NCBI RefSeq assembly: GCF_901933205.1
Contig: NC_044571.1
Location: 7,479,420 to 7,543,419, forward strand
Length of the DNA: 64,000 bases
DNA from: Camarhynchus parvulus
Taxonomy: Eukaryota; Chordata; Aves; Passeriformes; Thraupidae
Direction: 5' to 3'
The stretch's first letter is position 1; each line of letters starts with the position of its first letter. The position numbers were made by a program, and so were the translations under genes. Positions 28,001-40,886 of this stretch are shown here, piece by piece. The notes beneath the pieces are model-generated. The model did no database searches, was not told where the DNA came from, and saw nothing but the letters and a program-made list of their open reading frames with translations.

Positions 28001-30914
28001 GCCACAGGTTGGGGATGGCTTCTCAGGAGACATTTTGTAATTGCCACCGTGAGCTTCATATACAGCAGCCAGATGCCTGGGGGGAAAGGAAGTGGGGAAC
28101 TATAAATGTGTGACTAAGTAATGGAGTGTTGGGCTGTGAATTCCATAGGTTACCCTGGGAGAGGCTCTCTGGGCAGCTGCATTAAGGCCAGCACAGCGTG
28201 CAGCTGTTTATCGCTCCGAAACAGCTCCTGCCTCTCACCACAGAGGCTGCACGGGGCTTGTCTGGCCTCCTGGAGGCTCTTTTCATCTTCACCTCTGGCC
28301 ATGAAAAATTAATTCACCACTGGAATGCTATAATCAGGATCTCAGGCTCCACTAACACCTGCTTAAATAGTATGACTGTGCCTGGAATAATATGACTATG
28401 CCTCATGTAACACCAGCCCCTCTGGTCTCAGGGTGCAGCCTGGTGCTCACTGCCTCTCTGAGAAGTTTTAGGGGAACAAGAGACACAAGGGGCCACCTCA
28501 AACCTGTTTCTTCTCTCAACATTGAGCCCATCCTTGGCATCAGACACCCCAAGGTCACAGCAACATTACACACACTTGAGATAAGTCTGTAAGAGGATTT
28601 ACTGGTCTTGGAGAATCACTTGTCTGGGATGAACCACTGCTCTTGGATGAGCCATTCCTGGTTGTCAAGCAGGGACTGGTCTAAACCTGCAGCCTCTCTA
28701 GGTACTGCCTTTTCAGGGAGGAATTAAAAACTCCTTAAAGACACCACCAGCAGGCAGCTGCAGCCTCAGCAGGTGTGGGTGCTGTGCATCCTGGACCACC
28801 CAGCAGAGCCACATCCACTTTCCCAGGGATTCCTGCCCCACAGCCCCCTCTCCCCAGGGCATGGCTGGGATTGCTGGCACCCCGGGGCAGCAGCTCACCC
28901 AGTGGGAAGCCCCAAGCCTTTTTCTAGCCCCTCTCATGCAGAAACAATGAACACTTCTCCTTGTCCTGCTGCCCAGCTCAGCACAAGACCCTCCCTCAGG
29001 TTTCCCTGCCCAGGGCAGAGTCCATGGAATGTGGGATCCTGCACTGAACAGCAAAGGCACCTCACTGTCCAGCACCCCAACCCTACAGCTTCTCTCCATC
29101 TACATTTTTCCTCTCTCTCACCCATTTTTAGTGCTTCTCTGACTGATTATCAACTTCCATCATGAAAATATCCATGTGCTTTGTAGTTATTGTACTTTAT
29201 TCCTCTGCCAAGGGTGCTCTCAAGCTCCTGTCACTGGAAGCACCCTGTGTTCTCTTTGTGCCACAGATCTTTAAATGCAGTAGTTATACATTACTTAGGC
29301 TGCACATATTTATCCCTAAAATAACACAGGCGTCTCTGCAGACCTTCACTGGGCCTTTGATGCACTCCAGACACTGCTCTCCGGTCTATTATTCAGTAGC
29401 ACAACTAAAATAATTGGTACTTTCCAAGCCTTTGCTGTGTTTTTTTGACTCTTAACAGTGTGAGTGGTCAGGTGTGATACTGAGCTCAGAGGAAGCTGAA
29501 GAAAAGAGAATAGATGAGTATGTGAGGAATTAAGCTAGTCCTTGTTGTTTGCCTCTGTAGAGGGTGCAAGGCCTGCTGAGGAGAAAATCACAAATAAATG
29601 CCATTCTGAAAGCAAGTGAAGAAGGTGAGTGAATGACTTGGAGTTAAATGTTTATTAATAAAACAGAAGGAAGTCAATACATATCTTTTTAATGCAGTCA
29701 AGATTTGAAGTATTCTAACTTAAAGAGACAAATTAAAGCACTGAAGAGAAAAACCACAAAATATCTGCTTTAAAAGACTCAGGGTCTGAAGTAGGATGCA
29801 CTGGTTGCAAACATATTCCATTATTTAGCTGTACCAAGGAAGCTGCCGTGGGATATGCTCCTTACATGCTCTGTTCTTTGCCAGGTTTAAAGCATCAGAA
29901 CTGTGGAAGAAAAGATCCAGCTTCATCCAAGGCTGTCAGAAAAACGAGATCAGAAAGTTTTTTGCTGAATTTGGGTAAGGGGAGCTGGGTAAGGCCATAG
30001 GATTTCTCCTCAAGCAAAGTGTTACATGCAGTAATATCCAAAGCAGAAAATGCTTCAGCCTGAAAAAAAAAATAAAAAATAAAAAACCAAGAGACAGAAT
30101 AACTCTAGAGAGGCAGGCTCTTGTTTTATTAGGTGTAAATCAGATGTGATATTAAATCCATATGCTAAAGGTTAACGTGTAAGAAGGATTGCATATTGAT
30201 TGCAGCACTTTAGAATTGGCCCATTTTCCATTAACATTTTCTCAGCTTCACAATAGGCAGCAACAGTGATACAGAATGCCTAAGAATTAACCACAACAGT
30301 AAATGCTAATGCAAGTTTTATAAAGATAATAATGCCTCCCTTACATTTGTGATGGCAGCAAACAACAGAGATCCTTAATAGCAGCATCAATTCTGCCTCA
30401 CAAACAAGGAAAAACTAACAGCAGAAAAAGAAACTAGCTAAACCTACCAATAAAATCATAAAGCTGAAAGTAAAAGGATCCAGCAGCAGAAGAAAATGCA
30501 AGATCAATATAAAATATACTAATTATTGCATTTTCCATTCTGCTGCATATATGTCCTACTCTGCTGCTTGCAAAAATAGGAAAGATTGTGGTATCAGGGC
30601 CTCAGACTCTAAAGCTCATCTTTCTGTGAGTGAGCAATTGTCCCTGAAGGCCACTAAATTAAACAGAGGGAGACAGAGCAGTAACACTTTTTTCCCAAGG
30701 ATATCAGGGGATGGCAGGATTAGACATCTCCCTGGCACTCCCCTCCGTGCCTGCCCTGCTTCCCCCTTTTCTACGTGTTCATACCCCAAACCCTCCAAAA
30801 TACTTCCCCAGGGGGCAAACTGGACTCCTCCCAAGCAGAAAGAGTTAGATCAGACCCTGTTGTTGTGCATGTAAATCTTGGAAAATTTCTCTTTTTGGCC
30901 TGCTTTCCACCCAT
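16093..30914. other. Long gene-free stretch, mostly unique
   Basis: About 15 kb without a recognisable gene or transposon. Items seen: an A18 run near 18762-18779; a CpG-retaining patch at 18.20-18.25 kb; a T-run near 24.41 kb; a 15-bp direct duplication (GTTTTCTTCAAAGGG) around 24.94-24.97 kb; a GC-richer patch at 26.96-27.80 kb with opposing 182- and 217-codon frames; and a possible exon-like segment near 26.73-26.88 kb ending in a donor-like AAGGTAAAA. None of these is enough to call a gene. Confidence 0.5.
18762..18779. repeat. Poly(A) run
   Basis: About 18 consecutive A residues, with no AATAAA in the preceding 30 bases, so there is no reason to read it as the tail of a retrocopy. Confidence 0.9.
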
Positions 30915-31045
30915 CAGCACTGAATTTCACCTGCTGTTTCACTACCTGGCCCTGCAGTGTCAGCTCTGCAGACAGATTTCCACTGCCCTCAGTAACTTGG
31001 TGCCATCACCCAGAGATGAAGTTATTTTGCCAAGTTATCTGAAAC
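30915..31045 (-). mobile_element. Ancient CR1-type LINE fragment (minus strand)
   Basis: Read on the plus strand, TGAATTTCACCTGCTGTTTC, then a tract near CTACCTGGCCCTGCAGTGTC, then CAGTAACTTGGTGCCATCA and ATTTTGCCA follow the order of the antisense reverse-transcriptase region of old amniote CR1 elements ('gaatttcatctgccattttgttgcccagtcac ... cttgaataatttggtatcatctgcaaattttgccacctc'). The copy is short and diverged. Its orientation matches the two longer ancient copies at 51.6 and 61.3 kb. The assignment is from memory of the consensus. Confidence 0.45.
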
Positions 31046-31897
31046 GTCTTCCTATCCCCATAAAATAAAATCATTCTGTCAAATAAACAATCTCCCTTCT
31101 GTGAGCACACCACTCCAATTAATGGAGGTTAATTGTCTACAACAAACAACCATTCAATGTATTCATTACACTAATGAGATTTCCTTTTTAGAGGATTTAT
31201 GAGTTGAAAAATACAGTTCTGTTCAGTCAGCTTTTAACTGCAGGAAGGAAACGTGCTTGAATTTGGGCAAACCCTTCACTGCAAGAGAAAATGACAACCT
31301 GCTCTTAAGAAAAAATGGATATTCATCCTCTAGTTGACAAACGGATATACCTGAGCAAAAGGCCAAAAGAACTGCAAACACATTCATTTACTCTGCTTTT
31401 AATATGAACATGTGTGATACCACAGTTGCACCCACTTGTTACAATGACTATGAATTTATTTTTTTTTAGAGCATAACTGACCCTGATGAAGCAATTCTGT
31501 GTTCCTGTGGCACTTTCAGATTGTCACCACAGAGCTGAAGTCACCTGGCTCTAACAGCAATCTGCTGGAAAGCCAGTGGAAAGCAACAGCTATGATATTT
31601 TCAGTTCTCTTTTTTTTAAATTTCCACGGTTGAAATAATTTGCCTGATTAACCACTGTCTATTAAAATTAAAAGGCAAGAATCATCAGAGAAATTACACT
31701 GGGCTGGCACTGCTACAGCCAGACCACTGCATTTTGTTAATTCACAATTAGGTTGTGGATTGCTGTTGTGCTCTCCCCTCACACCCATGTTTGCAATGCA
31801 GGCTATACCCCAAATCAGAACCCAGTGCTTTCAAGATTAATAAGGGTATATTTAAGCTAGTCCATGAGAAAAAAAAAACAAGTTATTTTTGTTCTGG
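31046..31897. other. No gene seen
   Basis: AT-rich unique sequence with short T and A runs (for example near 31.46 and 31.87 kb). No open frame of note and no recognised repeat. Confidence 0.55.
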
Positions 31898-32252
31898 GGA
31901 AAAGGAGGCTCAGGGGTGACATTATTGCTCTCCACAAGTCCCTGACAGGGAGGGTGTAGCCAGGTTGGGGGTTGGACTCTTCTCCCAGGTAACCAGAAAA
32001 GGAGAAGAAATGGCCTCAAGTTGTGCCAGGTTAAGATTGAATATTGGGGAAAATTTGTTCCCAGAAAGGTGGTCAAGCCCTGGAAAAGGCTGCCCAGGGA
32101 AGAAGTGGAAGCAGTCCCTGGAAGTGTTCAAAAAGACACAAAGGTGGGGTGCTTGGAGACAATTTAGTGCTGAACTTGACTGGTTAGTGGTTGGGCTTGA
32201 TGACTTTGGAGTTTTTTTCCAACCTTAGTGATTCCCTGGTTTTATGATTCCT
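31898..32252 (+). mobile_element. CR1 LINE, 5'-truncated 3' end
   Basis: This shows the hallmark end of chicken-repeat-1 elements: a CTCCACAAGTCCCTGACAGG-type segment, GGTAACCAGAAAAGGAGAAG, AAGGCTGCCCAGGGAAG, then GGGCTTGATGACTTTGGAG, TCCAACCTTAGTGATTCCCT and TTTTATGATTCC. CR1 has no poly(A) tail and ends in short octamer repeats of the ATTCTRTG type; here they are eroded. Only the last 350 bases are present, the usual result of incomplete reverse transcription. Frames across it (for example 31965-32228) are remnants with no function. Confidence 0.9.
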
Positions 32253-35200
32253 TGCACAAATGCCTGTGCTGATCCCTCTCCATCAGTGTGGGCCAAAAAC
32301 TGGGCCACTCTCACCAACCAGGCTAAGCAAGGCCAGGTGTTCATTCTGCAAAGGCCTGCAAGGACACTTTATCCCAAGAATTGTGAAACTAAGAAATCTG
32401 ACCACAGGGGTGATAACTTTTAGTCTTATGCACATGAATTTATGGTATTTACCTGCCACTGGTTTAGATGGTTCTTGGCCTCACATTTGAGTCAAACTCC
32501 ACCACGAAGGGAAGTTTCTCCAGTGAGGTTTTCCACATGGAAGTGGACATGCAGTCATCACTTGTTAAAGATGTGTAAAAGCTACATGACAGTGTATGAG
32601 GGAGGTGCTCTACAGTACTGAAAGCAATTTCAATTTGATGATAAAAAAGGCATTTGTAGCATGGCAAATATCAAGAGAAATGGGAAAGGAAAAATAAGAG
32701 AAGCCCCACCAAAAATATAGATTTAAAAGCCCCAGGTGTTTCACTATGCCAGAAGTCAACTCATTCTGAGTCACTTCCACAGGGTCAGTTCCCTTTATCT
32801 TTTCTAAATAATCTCTTTTCAGCTTTCAAGAAGGGCTTGGCTGAAAAGTAGCATGGGCCACAGGGCAAAGAATGGTGCATGAATGTTTATAAGTGTGCCT
32901 ACTTTAAAGTAAAAACTCACTTTCATTGTATGTGCAGGTTCATTTCCCACTCCAGCTATCTGTGAAGAATAGATCATTAAGAGCACAGGCATGAGAGATG
33001 AAAATATTTGACTGCAACTAATAAGATGTTAAACTGAATGAGATGTGATGGGGAATGCACCTCTGGGCATGGCATGGATTCCACCACTGCTCCATCTGGG
33101 CTGAAGGAAGCAAATACCAGCTTAAAATCAATTGGTTCAGTACAGGAAAAACTGCTGTGGCCTTATTCATTATGTACAATTGTCCTTCTCTTCACATCTC
33201 ACAGACAGCTCCAGAGAAGAGCCAAATGCCCTCTGTCAATTGAATGATACTTTGGTATTTTTACCACATACAAGTTCCAAAATGCTTTTCCAGACAATTC
33301 TGATGCAGAAATTGTTCTAAATATAATCCACTTCTCTAAGGTCCCCTTACCAAAGTCTTCCCACTAGTCCCAGAAGCAATCAGTAAAACTAATATGAAAC
33401 ATTACCACATCCAAATTCATACTGAGATTACATCCTGAGGGTCTGCTGCCACCCAAGAGTTTCCCAGATCTCCCATTTCCAAACCAAACCTTGATCATGT
33501 GCCTTGGATATGTGATACCTTCCAGGTGAATGGGATTAGTAACATTTACATTTTATTAATGCCAATGAAACAGCAGGAGTAGAAAAGGCATAAGTTGCTC
33601 GAAAATGAAATATTTAGTAAGGGTAAATAAAAAGAAAAAAGTGAAAAAAAATCTCCTCACTATCACTTGATGAGGTGATATAACTGTAATCAGCAAATTG
33701 CAATCTTGTTTCAGACTGAAGATTGTTTCCATGCAGAGCATAAGAACAAACGAAATCATCTAACACTTATTTAAAATGCTGCAATACCAGCAAGCTTATT
33801 GCAATATAATACAGTAGTAAAGCAATTACACTCTGAGATTAATATTTATAGAACATAATCAGGTTTTCCTTATTTAAAATTTTATTCAATAATTTGTGCT
33901 CCTTAAAAGCATTTTCAAAGTCAAAGAAGAGTTTGATATAAGTCTTTAAGGGAAGGTATCAAAACCCTGGCAGGAGTGTGGAACAATGTTCACTGCCCCT
34001 GGGAGGCCAGTGCAGTGTGGGCCCTGCAGGTTTGGCACCTCAGGATTGAGGATGTCCCTTTGTGACTTGAAGGAATAATCACAAGAGAGATCAGGGAAGG
34101 GGTTGCAAAATGCCATTAATTAGGTGATGTGAAAGGAATTTGCAACACAGGACAGTGGCCATTCCATGACAAGAAACACAAAAAACCCAGCAGAAGTCCG
34201 ATGCAGAACCTCACTGGGAGGAGGGAAAGGAGGGTATCTTTTGAATCCAAAAGACTGTGGCAGTGACACACCAGCCAGAGCCTCAGAAATTAAGTGTGGA
34301 CCTCCAGCATGACTGGCCAGTGACACAAGGACACAGTGACACAGTTCTCCAGGGTTCTTTCCTCCTGGCTGGTTCCTTTCTCAGGCAGAAGCTGTTGGTC
34401 ACTGGGTACACAGTGCACAAAGCTGTGACTAGCCTGGGCAAAAGTCTCTGTGGGTTACTGAAACACAAACTGTGTGCAATAATGGCTATTATTCCTGGAA
34501 TACAGTTAAAACTAACATCAGAGCACTAAAAATACTCACTTCTAGTGTGGAAAGGTGTATGCTGTGATGTCCTCATCTGAGTCAGAGCAAGAACAGTGCC
34601 CAGATCAGAAAAAGGCAGGTGGAGCTACCAGGTAGCAAATCCCTTACACCCACAGCACAGGGATCAGGGTTTGCTTTCTGTCAGCAGGAACTGACAGTAT
34701 TTTAAGGCTCCAATTTTCAATACTGCCAATTCTGAGCTAAATGTCTTCTGCTGCAACAAGCCCTGCTTCAAATTCCAAAATGCTCATACACTTTATAACA
34801 GGGTGTGGGAGGGCTGTTAATTGCTTAACTGCACTCTTCAGGAAAGCATTTCTTACAGTTGAGTGTGTATAAATCCTGATCATTTTAATTTTTATCTTGT
34901 AATTCTCATTTCTTTTTACTGTATAGTAAATTCCCAAGGTGCCTTATAAACTCGGTATGTAATGGAACTGATCAAGATATGATCTTGCTTTACAAGGGGA
35001 GAGTCCTTCAGTTTCCTTGTCTTCAAGGCAAGTCCTGCTTATAGACAGGACAAAATATCACCTGGTTCTGGGGTGCTCAGTATCCAGTTTATGTGATGTT
35101 AATGGAGATTCTCAAATCCCACCCCTGGGACAAGTCAGTCATACCCAGCACCCAAGTACTGCTTGTCACTGTCCAGAGAAACATGAGTTCAGCCCAGCAC

Positions 35201-36469
35201 CCCTGGTGAAATCAGGGGTGAAAAGCCCCTCAGCCTTGTGAAAAGCCCCTCCTCTTGTCTCTGGAAATGGTCTGAGGCAGCAGTGGAGCAGAGACAGACA
35301 GAGGAGCAGAAAGCGCAACCAAGCATCTTCATTGGGTATAATGATAGGTCACAGCAGACACAGAAACTGAGAAAACAGAACGCTTGAGATTAAATGAATT
35401 AACTTCATTGCTGACACAGCTTCTGGCTTCAGCAATCTTGCGTTTTCACATCTCACCAAACACACAGCTCCTGAGCCTCCCTTTTTTGTCTTCAGACTGT
35501 AAGAAGGCACAATTTCTTGTTTGTATTACCTGCTCAGCTTCCTGCAGTGGCTGTCAGCAGTGGACATCTCTTGACACCAGGTGACTAATGGAGACAACTT
35601 GCAAAGCATCAGTGCAATTCATAGCAAAAGGAATAGAATTTAGCATCCACCACATTAATTCCCCTGTACAGTCCCTGTTCACTGCTCAGAGGTTCTCAGT
35701 ACTTTGGAAACCATTGGAATGAAAGGGAATTTCCCTCCTGTGACTTGATCCAGACAGGCCCAGGCTGATTGGGGTTGTTGGCACAACTGAAAACAGTTTT
35801 GCCCTCTGCCTTTTTTAGAACAGCAGCCAACTCTATCAATCCAGTGTTGTTTGTGACATGAGTAGAAGCTACAACCAAGCCACTTCTATTGTTTGTTTTT
35901 TTTTTCCTCCATCAAACAGTACTTTATTTCCTTTCACCTCCATATCTTGCCCAGCAATCCAGTGATTCACAAATGTATCTTTCTCATATCTTTACAAAGA
36001 TATTCTATTAAAAATATTAGCTTGACTTGGGTGAACAATGCCAAAGTGTACTTCCAAGTGTTAAGTCTGGATTGAAAATCAGGAATTTGCTTTGATATTC
36101 ACAGCACCTTTTGTCCCTGTAAATATTCCTAAAAATGTTTCATTTCAAAAAAGGCAAAGGCAAACAATATGTTTGCTAGTTCATGTGAAGATATGTAGTT
36201 ATAAACAATAATTAAAGAACAAAACAAATGGCAGAGGGCCTAAGTGGCTATGCCAGCATTGGAAAGAGTAAGGTACAAATGGATGACAATATAAATATTA
36301 ACACATGCAGGAGAATAAGGTTGTGACTTCTCCTCACCTCTGTCAATGTATTAATCCATATCTCACATATATGTGTGAAACCAGAGAGGACCTTGTAATT
36401 CTGTTTTCAGAAAATGGACCAGACTGTGCTGGATCACTGATTCTGCACCAGAGCTCACATTTCACACAA
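32253..36469. other. No gene seen; unique sequence
   Basis: No domain-bearing frame. A short direct duplication (GTGAAAAGCCCCTC) occurs near 35.22-35.25 kb. The GC-richer patch at 34.15-34.45 kb holds many GTGACACA-like words, but I could not match it to a repeat family. Confidence 0.5.
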
Positions 36470-36715
36470 CCACAGAATATCTCAATTTGGAAGGTGCCCA
36501 TAAGAATCACCAAGCCATTCTTCCTGCTCCTTTCAGAACTGCCTAGAACTAAACCATATGACTGAGGATGTCATCCAGATGCTCCTTGTACTCTGATGCT
36601 CTGCAGGCTTGGTGCCACGATTATTTCCCTGGGGAGCCTGTTCCTGTGATCATCCACCCTCTCCTAATGGCCATTCTGAAGTTCCCTGACAATATTTAGT
36701 TCCATCTTTCTGCAA
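36470..36715 (-). mobile_element. CR1 LINE, 5'-truncated 3' end (minus strand)
   Basis: On the plus strand it opens with CCACAGAATATCTCAATTTG, the complement of the CR1 terminal octamers and the final 'tccaa' motif. It continues with CTCTGCAGGCTTGGTGCCAC, TTTCCCTGGGGAGCCTGTTC and CCACCCTCTCCTAATGGCC, all typical of antisense avian CR1. It opposes the CR1 at 31.9 kb. Divergence is moderate and the coding part is absent. Confidence 0.85.
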
Positions 36716-37292
36716 GCTTTCTTTTTAACTTTTCATTTTAATTGTTTCTCCTTTTTCTCCTTCTTTTTTTTTTTTTTCTTTCCCTGTCTGAAATAATCAC
36801 ATGTGTTCTGTGTGTGAACCTGGCGGGTGCATCAGCCAGAGCACATTCATTCAGCAGTTTGACTGGAAAAGTGCATTCCTGAACGTAGACTCATTCCAGA
36901 ATGTCAGCTCCTGGTGCCTTGTGGAAGGTAGGGAGAACATTTCATGGTTTGTCACTTGCATCCTGAAGGGAGAGCCCTCACAGCACCTGATCCTTGTGCA
37001 CTCCCAAGAAAATCACACCAGGCTGCAGACCCAGCAAGGGGCTAAACTTGAGTTCTTCACTTGAGGGGCATGAAGCAGGCAAGCAGAACAAAGCTGCACA
37101 TGGCAGTGCCACTGCAGCCTGCTCCTGGTGTCTGTCCCCTTTTCCTTCCCCCTTCCTTCCCACTGCTTCAACAGTGAGGATGATGGGACCGATTTGTGAC
37201 ATTTTTTTGCTGCCTATGAAATGCTTTCCATGAAGTCTTTTTGACAGGTAGAAACTCCTGTGCATCCAAAGTGTTCTTTCCTTTCTTCCTGC
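36716..37292. other. T-rich tract then unique sequence
   Basis: A pyrimidine-rich run with a T12-13 stretch near 36.77 kb is followed by sequence open for 87-95 codons on both strands. No similarity recognised. Confidence 0.5.
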
Positions 37293-37318
37293 TTTTTTTT
37301 TTTTTTTTTTTTTTTTTT
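37293..37318 (-). repeat. Poly(T)26, possible poly(A) tail of a minus-strand retrocopy
   Basis: Twenty-six T residues. Read on the minus strand this is an A26 run, preceded nine bases upstream by AATAAA (complement of TTTATT at 37328-37333). AATAAA, short spacer and long A tract is the signature of a reverse-transcribed polyadenylated RNA. CR1 is not thought to mobilise poly(A) RNAs well, so such copies are scarce in birds. No clear target-site duplication was found, and the upstream minus-strand sequence is not recognised. A simple A-run beside a chance hexamer remains possible. Confidence 0.4.
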
Positions 37319-38640
37319 GGGGAATTCTTTATTTTAACAGGAGGATACTGACTTACAGCCAGGAGAAAGGTTACGTGATGTCAATCTCAGATATGATGTA
37401 GAAGGAACTTGCACAGAAAAGACTCCAGGCAAATTAATGCACGCTGTCAATCTAAACTCACTGTTGCCAGGCATTTATAGCCTGTATCTAAATTCTATTA
37501 ATTTTTGACTGTCCATACTGCCAGCTTGACAGACTACTGGTTCATCTGATTGTTCTGTTTTCTTCTCATTAAAAGATATGTGCAAAAACACCTCTAAGCA
37601 AATACACAAGCTGCACAAGAAGAAAGCAGTGTTTTTCCAGCAACCTTTGCACTGCACATTTCTGACAGGTTTTTTGCACCACATTCCACATCAATAATGC
37701 TGCAGCAACCAAAAGGCCATGCAGGCATTTAATCTCTGAGTGCTGAGGGCACACAGCTACCAGCCCAATACTCTGCAAACATTCTTCAAAATGTGCTTCC
37801 GCTCCAGGGAGTTGCCATTGGAGACTCCTCAAAGTCTAAGTTAGACTCATTTTAAAATAAAGTGCTTTTTGACACTAAATAAAACAAAATCCTAGCTTTA
37901 TTGGATTACAGGCAGTGCTAGAGAAAGAAGAAGAAAAATTATACCTTTAAACCATATTCTTGTGTCATCTGAGAACAGCTACCAGGAGAAGAATTAAAAT
38001 TTTGAAGTGATGGCAAGTAAAACACCCTTTGTACAATTTATAATTTGTACATATCTAAATAAATGCAAATATCAACTTTCTTACTGCACCCAACAGAGCC
38101 ACATAACACAGGTCAGCTGGGCAAGAGACAGTGGAGAAAGGGAGCAGGGCTATGGAATGAAGAGAGTAAGGGACAGACATCCTCTCTGATCCAAGGAGAC
38201 TGAAGCAATATAAATTATTTTCTCCAATGGTGTCTCCCAGACACAGCTGAAGATGCTTTGTTTGACCTTGCCCTATGCTTTGAGATTGTTCATTTCATTA
38301 GACCAATACACAAAAACAAAAAGCAATTATTTTTGTGAAACGTGCCTAAAAGAGTGAAATATTATTGACTATGGATGGTATCCATTCTATACACATTGCC
38401 AAAGTGCAATTAATCATAGGCAGACATTGTAAACATTATAGTTGTCAACATTTAAAATCTATATAAATGCTTTTCCAGGTAATTAATATAAGGAAAGCAT
38501 TCCCTCAGTTAAGGGAAAGAAAACGCCCAAGGAATAGTATGGTAATCTTATGTTCTCTCAAAGGCAAAATTGTAAAGATTTTAGTGGTGACACTGTCTGA
38601 ATAATAAATGCAGGCTGCCTGAGCTGAACACAGGAGAATA
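37319..38640. other. No confirmed gene; possible body of a retrocopy at its start
   Basis: If the poly(A) tract before it is a genuine tail, the retrocopy would extend from 37.32 kb rightward on the minus strand. A minus-strand frame of 87 codons lies at 37569-37832 with no recognisable domain. After 37.85 kb the DNA is ordinary AT-rich sequence. Confidence 0.4.
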
Positions 38641-38663
38641 CATATATATATATACACACATAT

Positions 38664-38705
<42 letters not shown>
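38641..38705. repeat. Compound (TA)n-(CA)12-(TA)n microsatellite
   Basis: A TA/CA mosaic leads into twelve clean CA units at 38671-38694, followed by a TA run. The flanking TA runs are self-complementary and can extrude as a hairpin with the CA block between them. Likely length-variable. Confidence 0.95.
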
Positions 38706-40886
38706 CATGAAATTTTAAATAAAAGTTAGATTGTTGCCCTCAGAAAAATAAGGGGGTTTTCTGCTTTTTTTTTTTCTTTTGCTACTTTCTGACTCCTGAA
38801 TACCATGAAGTTGAAAAAGCAATTCATAGTAAAAAATTGCTGTCATTACATAGTGAATAATATAATATACAATGCCTCTGACACTAAATCTTAGATAAAA
38901 ATCCAGTACACTCAGAGGACCTCATTGGAAGTGGTATTGTGCAACTGCAAAGAGGGACACACAACCCTTGGTTTTTCTTCTCAGTCCCAGGTGCAGAAAT
39001 AAAAATAGAAACTCCAGGGGGAGCAGGGCCAAGACAGCTCAGAGGGCGAGGAACTGGGCAGCCTTCACCTTTTCCCTCTCACAATGTCACAGTCATCTGC
39101 TCCTGCTGTGATCCTAAGGATATTGCCATTGGAAGGTCAATCCTTTAGGAAAAAAAAAAAACCCCTGTGGTTTACCAGAGAGAAAAGATACTGAGAGTAA
39201 TGAAGTGAAAGGAAAGTCCTTCCTACCCATGTATACACATACTGTAATTTATGTGTGGTGTTTCTAGAACACCCAAGAACTTGGTCTTTGCATGTGCTTT
39301 GGAAAAAGAAGTGTACATATGGCAAACATGCTCCCAGAAAGAAAGGCAGCTGCTAATAAACAAGCACGGAATGAGGTGACAAATAAACGAATTAGGTGAA
39401 TTTGTCACTGAATTAGGTGACAAAGCCACTGCAGGGGGAAGCAGTGGAAAGATGAAGTTGTAGGCCCCAGTGCAGCCCTGGCTGAGGGAGCTGGAATTGC
39501 TCCTGGCAGAGCAGCAGTGCAGGTCTGGCTCTGTGCTGGGGTGGGCTTGGCAGCCCCAGCTGTGCTCAGAGCTGGAGCCACCAAGCTGCAGAAGCTGAGA
39601 GTTGATTGCAAACTGACTTGAGCATCCTCCCAGCACTTTAGTTACTATTAAAAAGTACAATAGCATTATACATAAAATAATGATTCATGTACAGCAGGTA
39701 GATGGATGTTCCTCAATTACTTTTTCACATAAGCCAGCACCAGGACAGTGCCAGTAAAATAGAAAACAAACACACTCAGACTTGCACACAAGGCATAGTT
39801 GCTGATAGAGTTCACATTGCTAGGCATAAAAAATTAAAATTATTCCAAAAAAGGGTAGAAGTTTGTATAACTTCAAAGAATAGAGTGAAAGAGACAGATC
39901 ACAAAGCACTGAAAAACACTAATGCAAAGCAAACAGCAAAAACTCCCTTTTAACTCTGAGGATTTAGGAAGACTACACATGATATATTTATTGTTGTTTC
40001 CTACACCATTTCTTAAATTGTTTGGCATGGACTGGTGTCAGAAACTGCCAGTGTAGTGGAATAGGGGAGTTTCCATCAAGGGATTCAATGAAGGAAGTGC
40101 TAATGATGCTGGGAATTAACACCACAGCTGCTCAGCAGGAATTCCTGGTGCAAAGCGAGTCCACAAATGATGCTTGTGAGCACAGTTCTCCTGGTGTGCA
40201 GTGCTACACTCAACAGCCCTCTCTTTTCCTGTACTGTTTTTATAGTCTTTAAAGGCCTGAATATGACTCTTCATCTTTCCAGCAGTGCTTTTTCTTTATT
40301 GCTTGCATGAGTTGTTCCATTTCATTATCCAGCGGCATAGTAGATCTTCCTTGTTTTGACAGGGACTGCTCTGTTACAATTACCTGCTGTCATTGTGGTT
40401 CAAGTGAAGGTGCTGCCAGCTGGACAGAGCTGTAAAGCAACATGAGAGAATTTCCCAATGTTCAAGATTTTTTTCTAAAATCCAGGAAGCAATTAGCCAC
40501 TGCTATATTTAGAAGCCTGCTTGTCTTGTAATGAGATGCTGCCAGCCAGGGTTTGGGGGCAGACAGAACCTTGATGCCTCCCAAACTTCAGAGATGCTGG
40601 ACTCTTGCATCACATTTAAAAACTCTTCCTCTCATCTGGAGAATGTTTAGCATACAGGAACATGAGACGCTTTGCCACAAAACTCCATGGGGATAAACTG
40701 CACCAAATCTTTCAAGAAGGATGTTGCACACGAGGGGAAACAACAAGTTCATGGCAGGCAGCAGAAGTGGCAGAAGGTGTCTGCTCATCTGATGGGCTCA
40801 GCACCTCTTTTCTCAGCTAATGAGAGCAGGAACTGGCAGGGAACAGACTCTAGGGATGACCAGCATTACAGCTCTGGAGATGAGGA
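38706..40886. other. No gene seen
   Basis: Unique sequence. A small local duplication of GAATTAGGTGA lies at about 39389-39421. A minus-strand 147-codon frame (39223-39666) has no known domain and no coding support. Confidence 0.5.

Noticed and set aside
34150..34450. GTGACACA-rich patch as a possible antisense LTR
   Set aside because: No TG/CA termini with flanking duplication and no recognised family.
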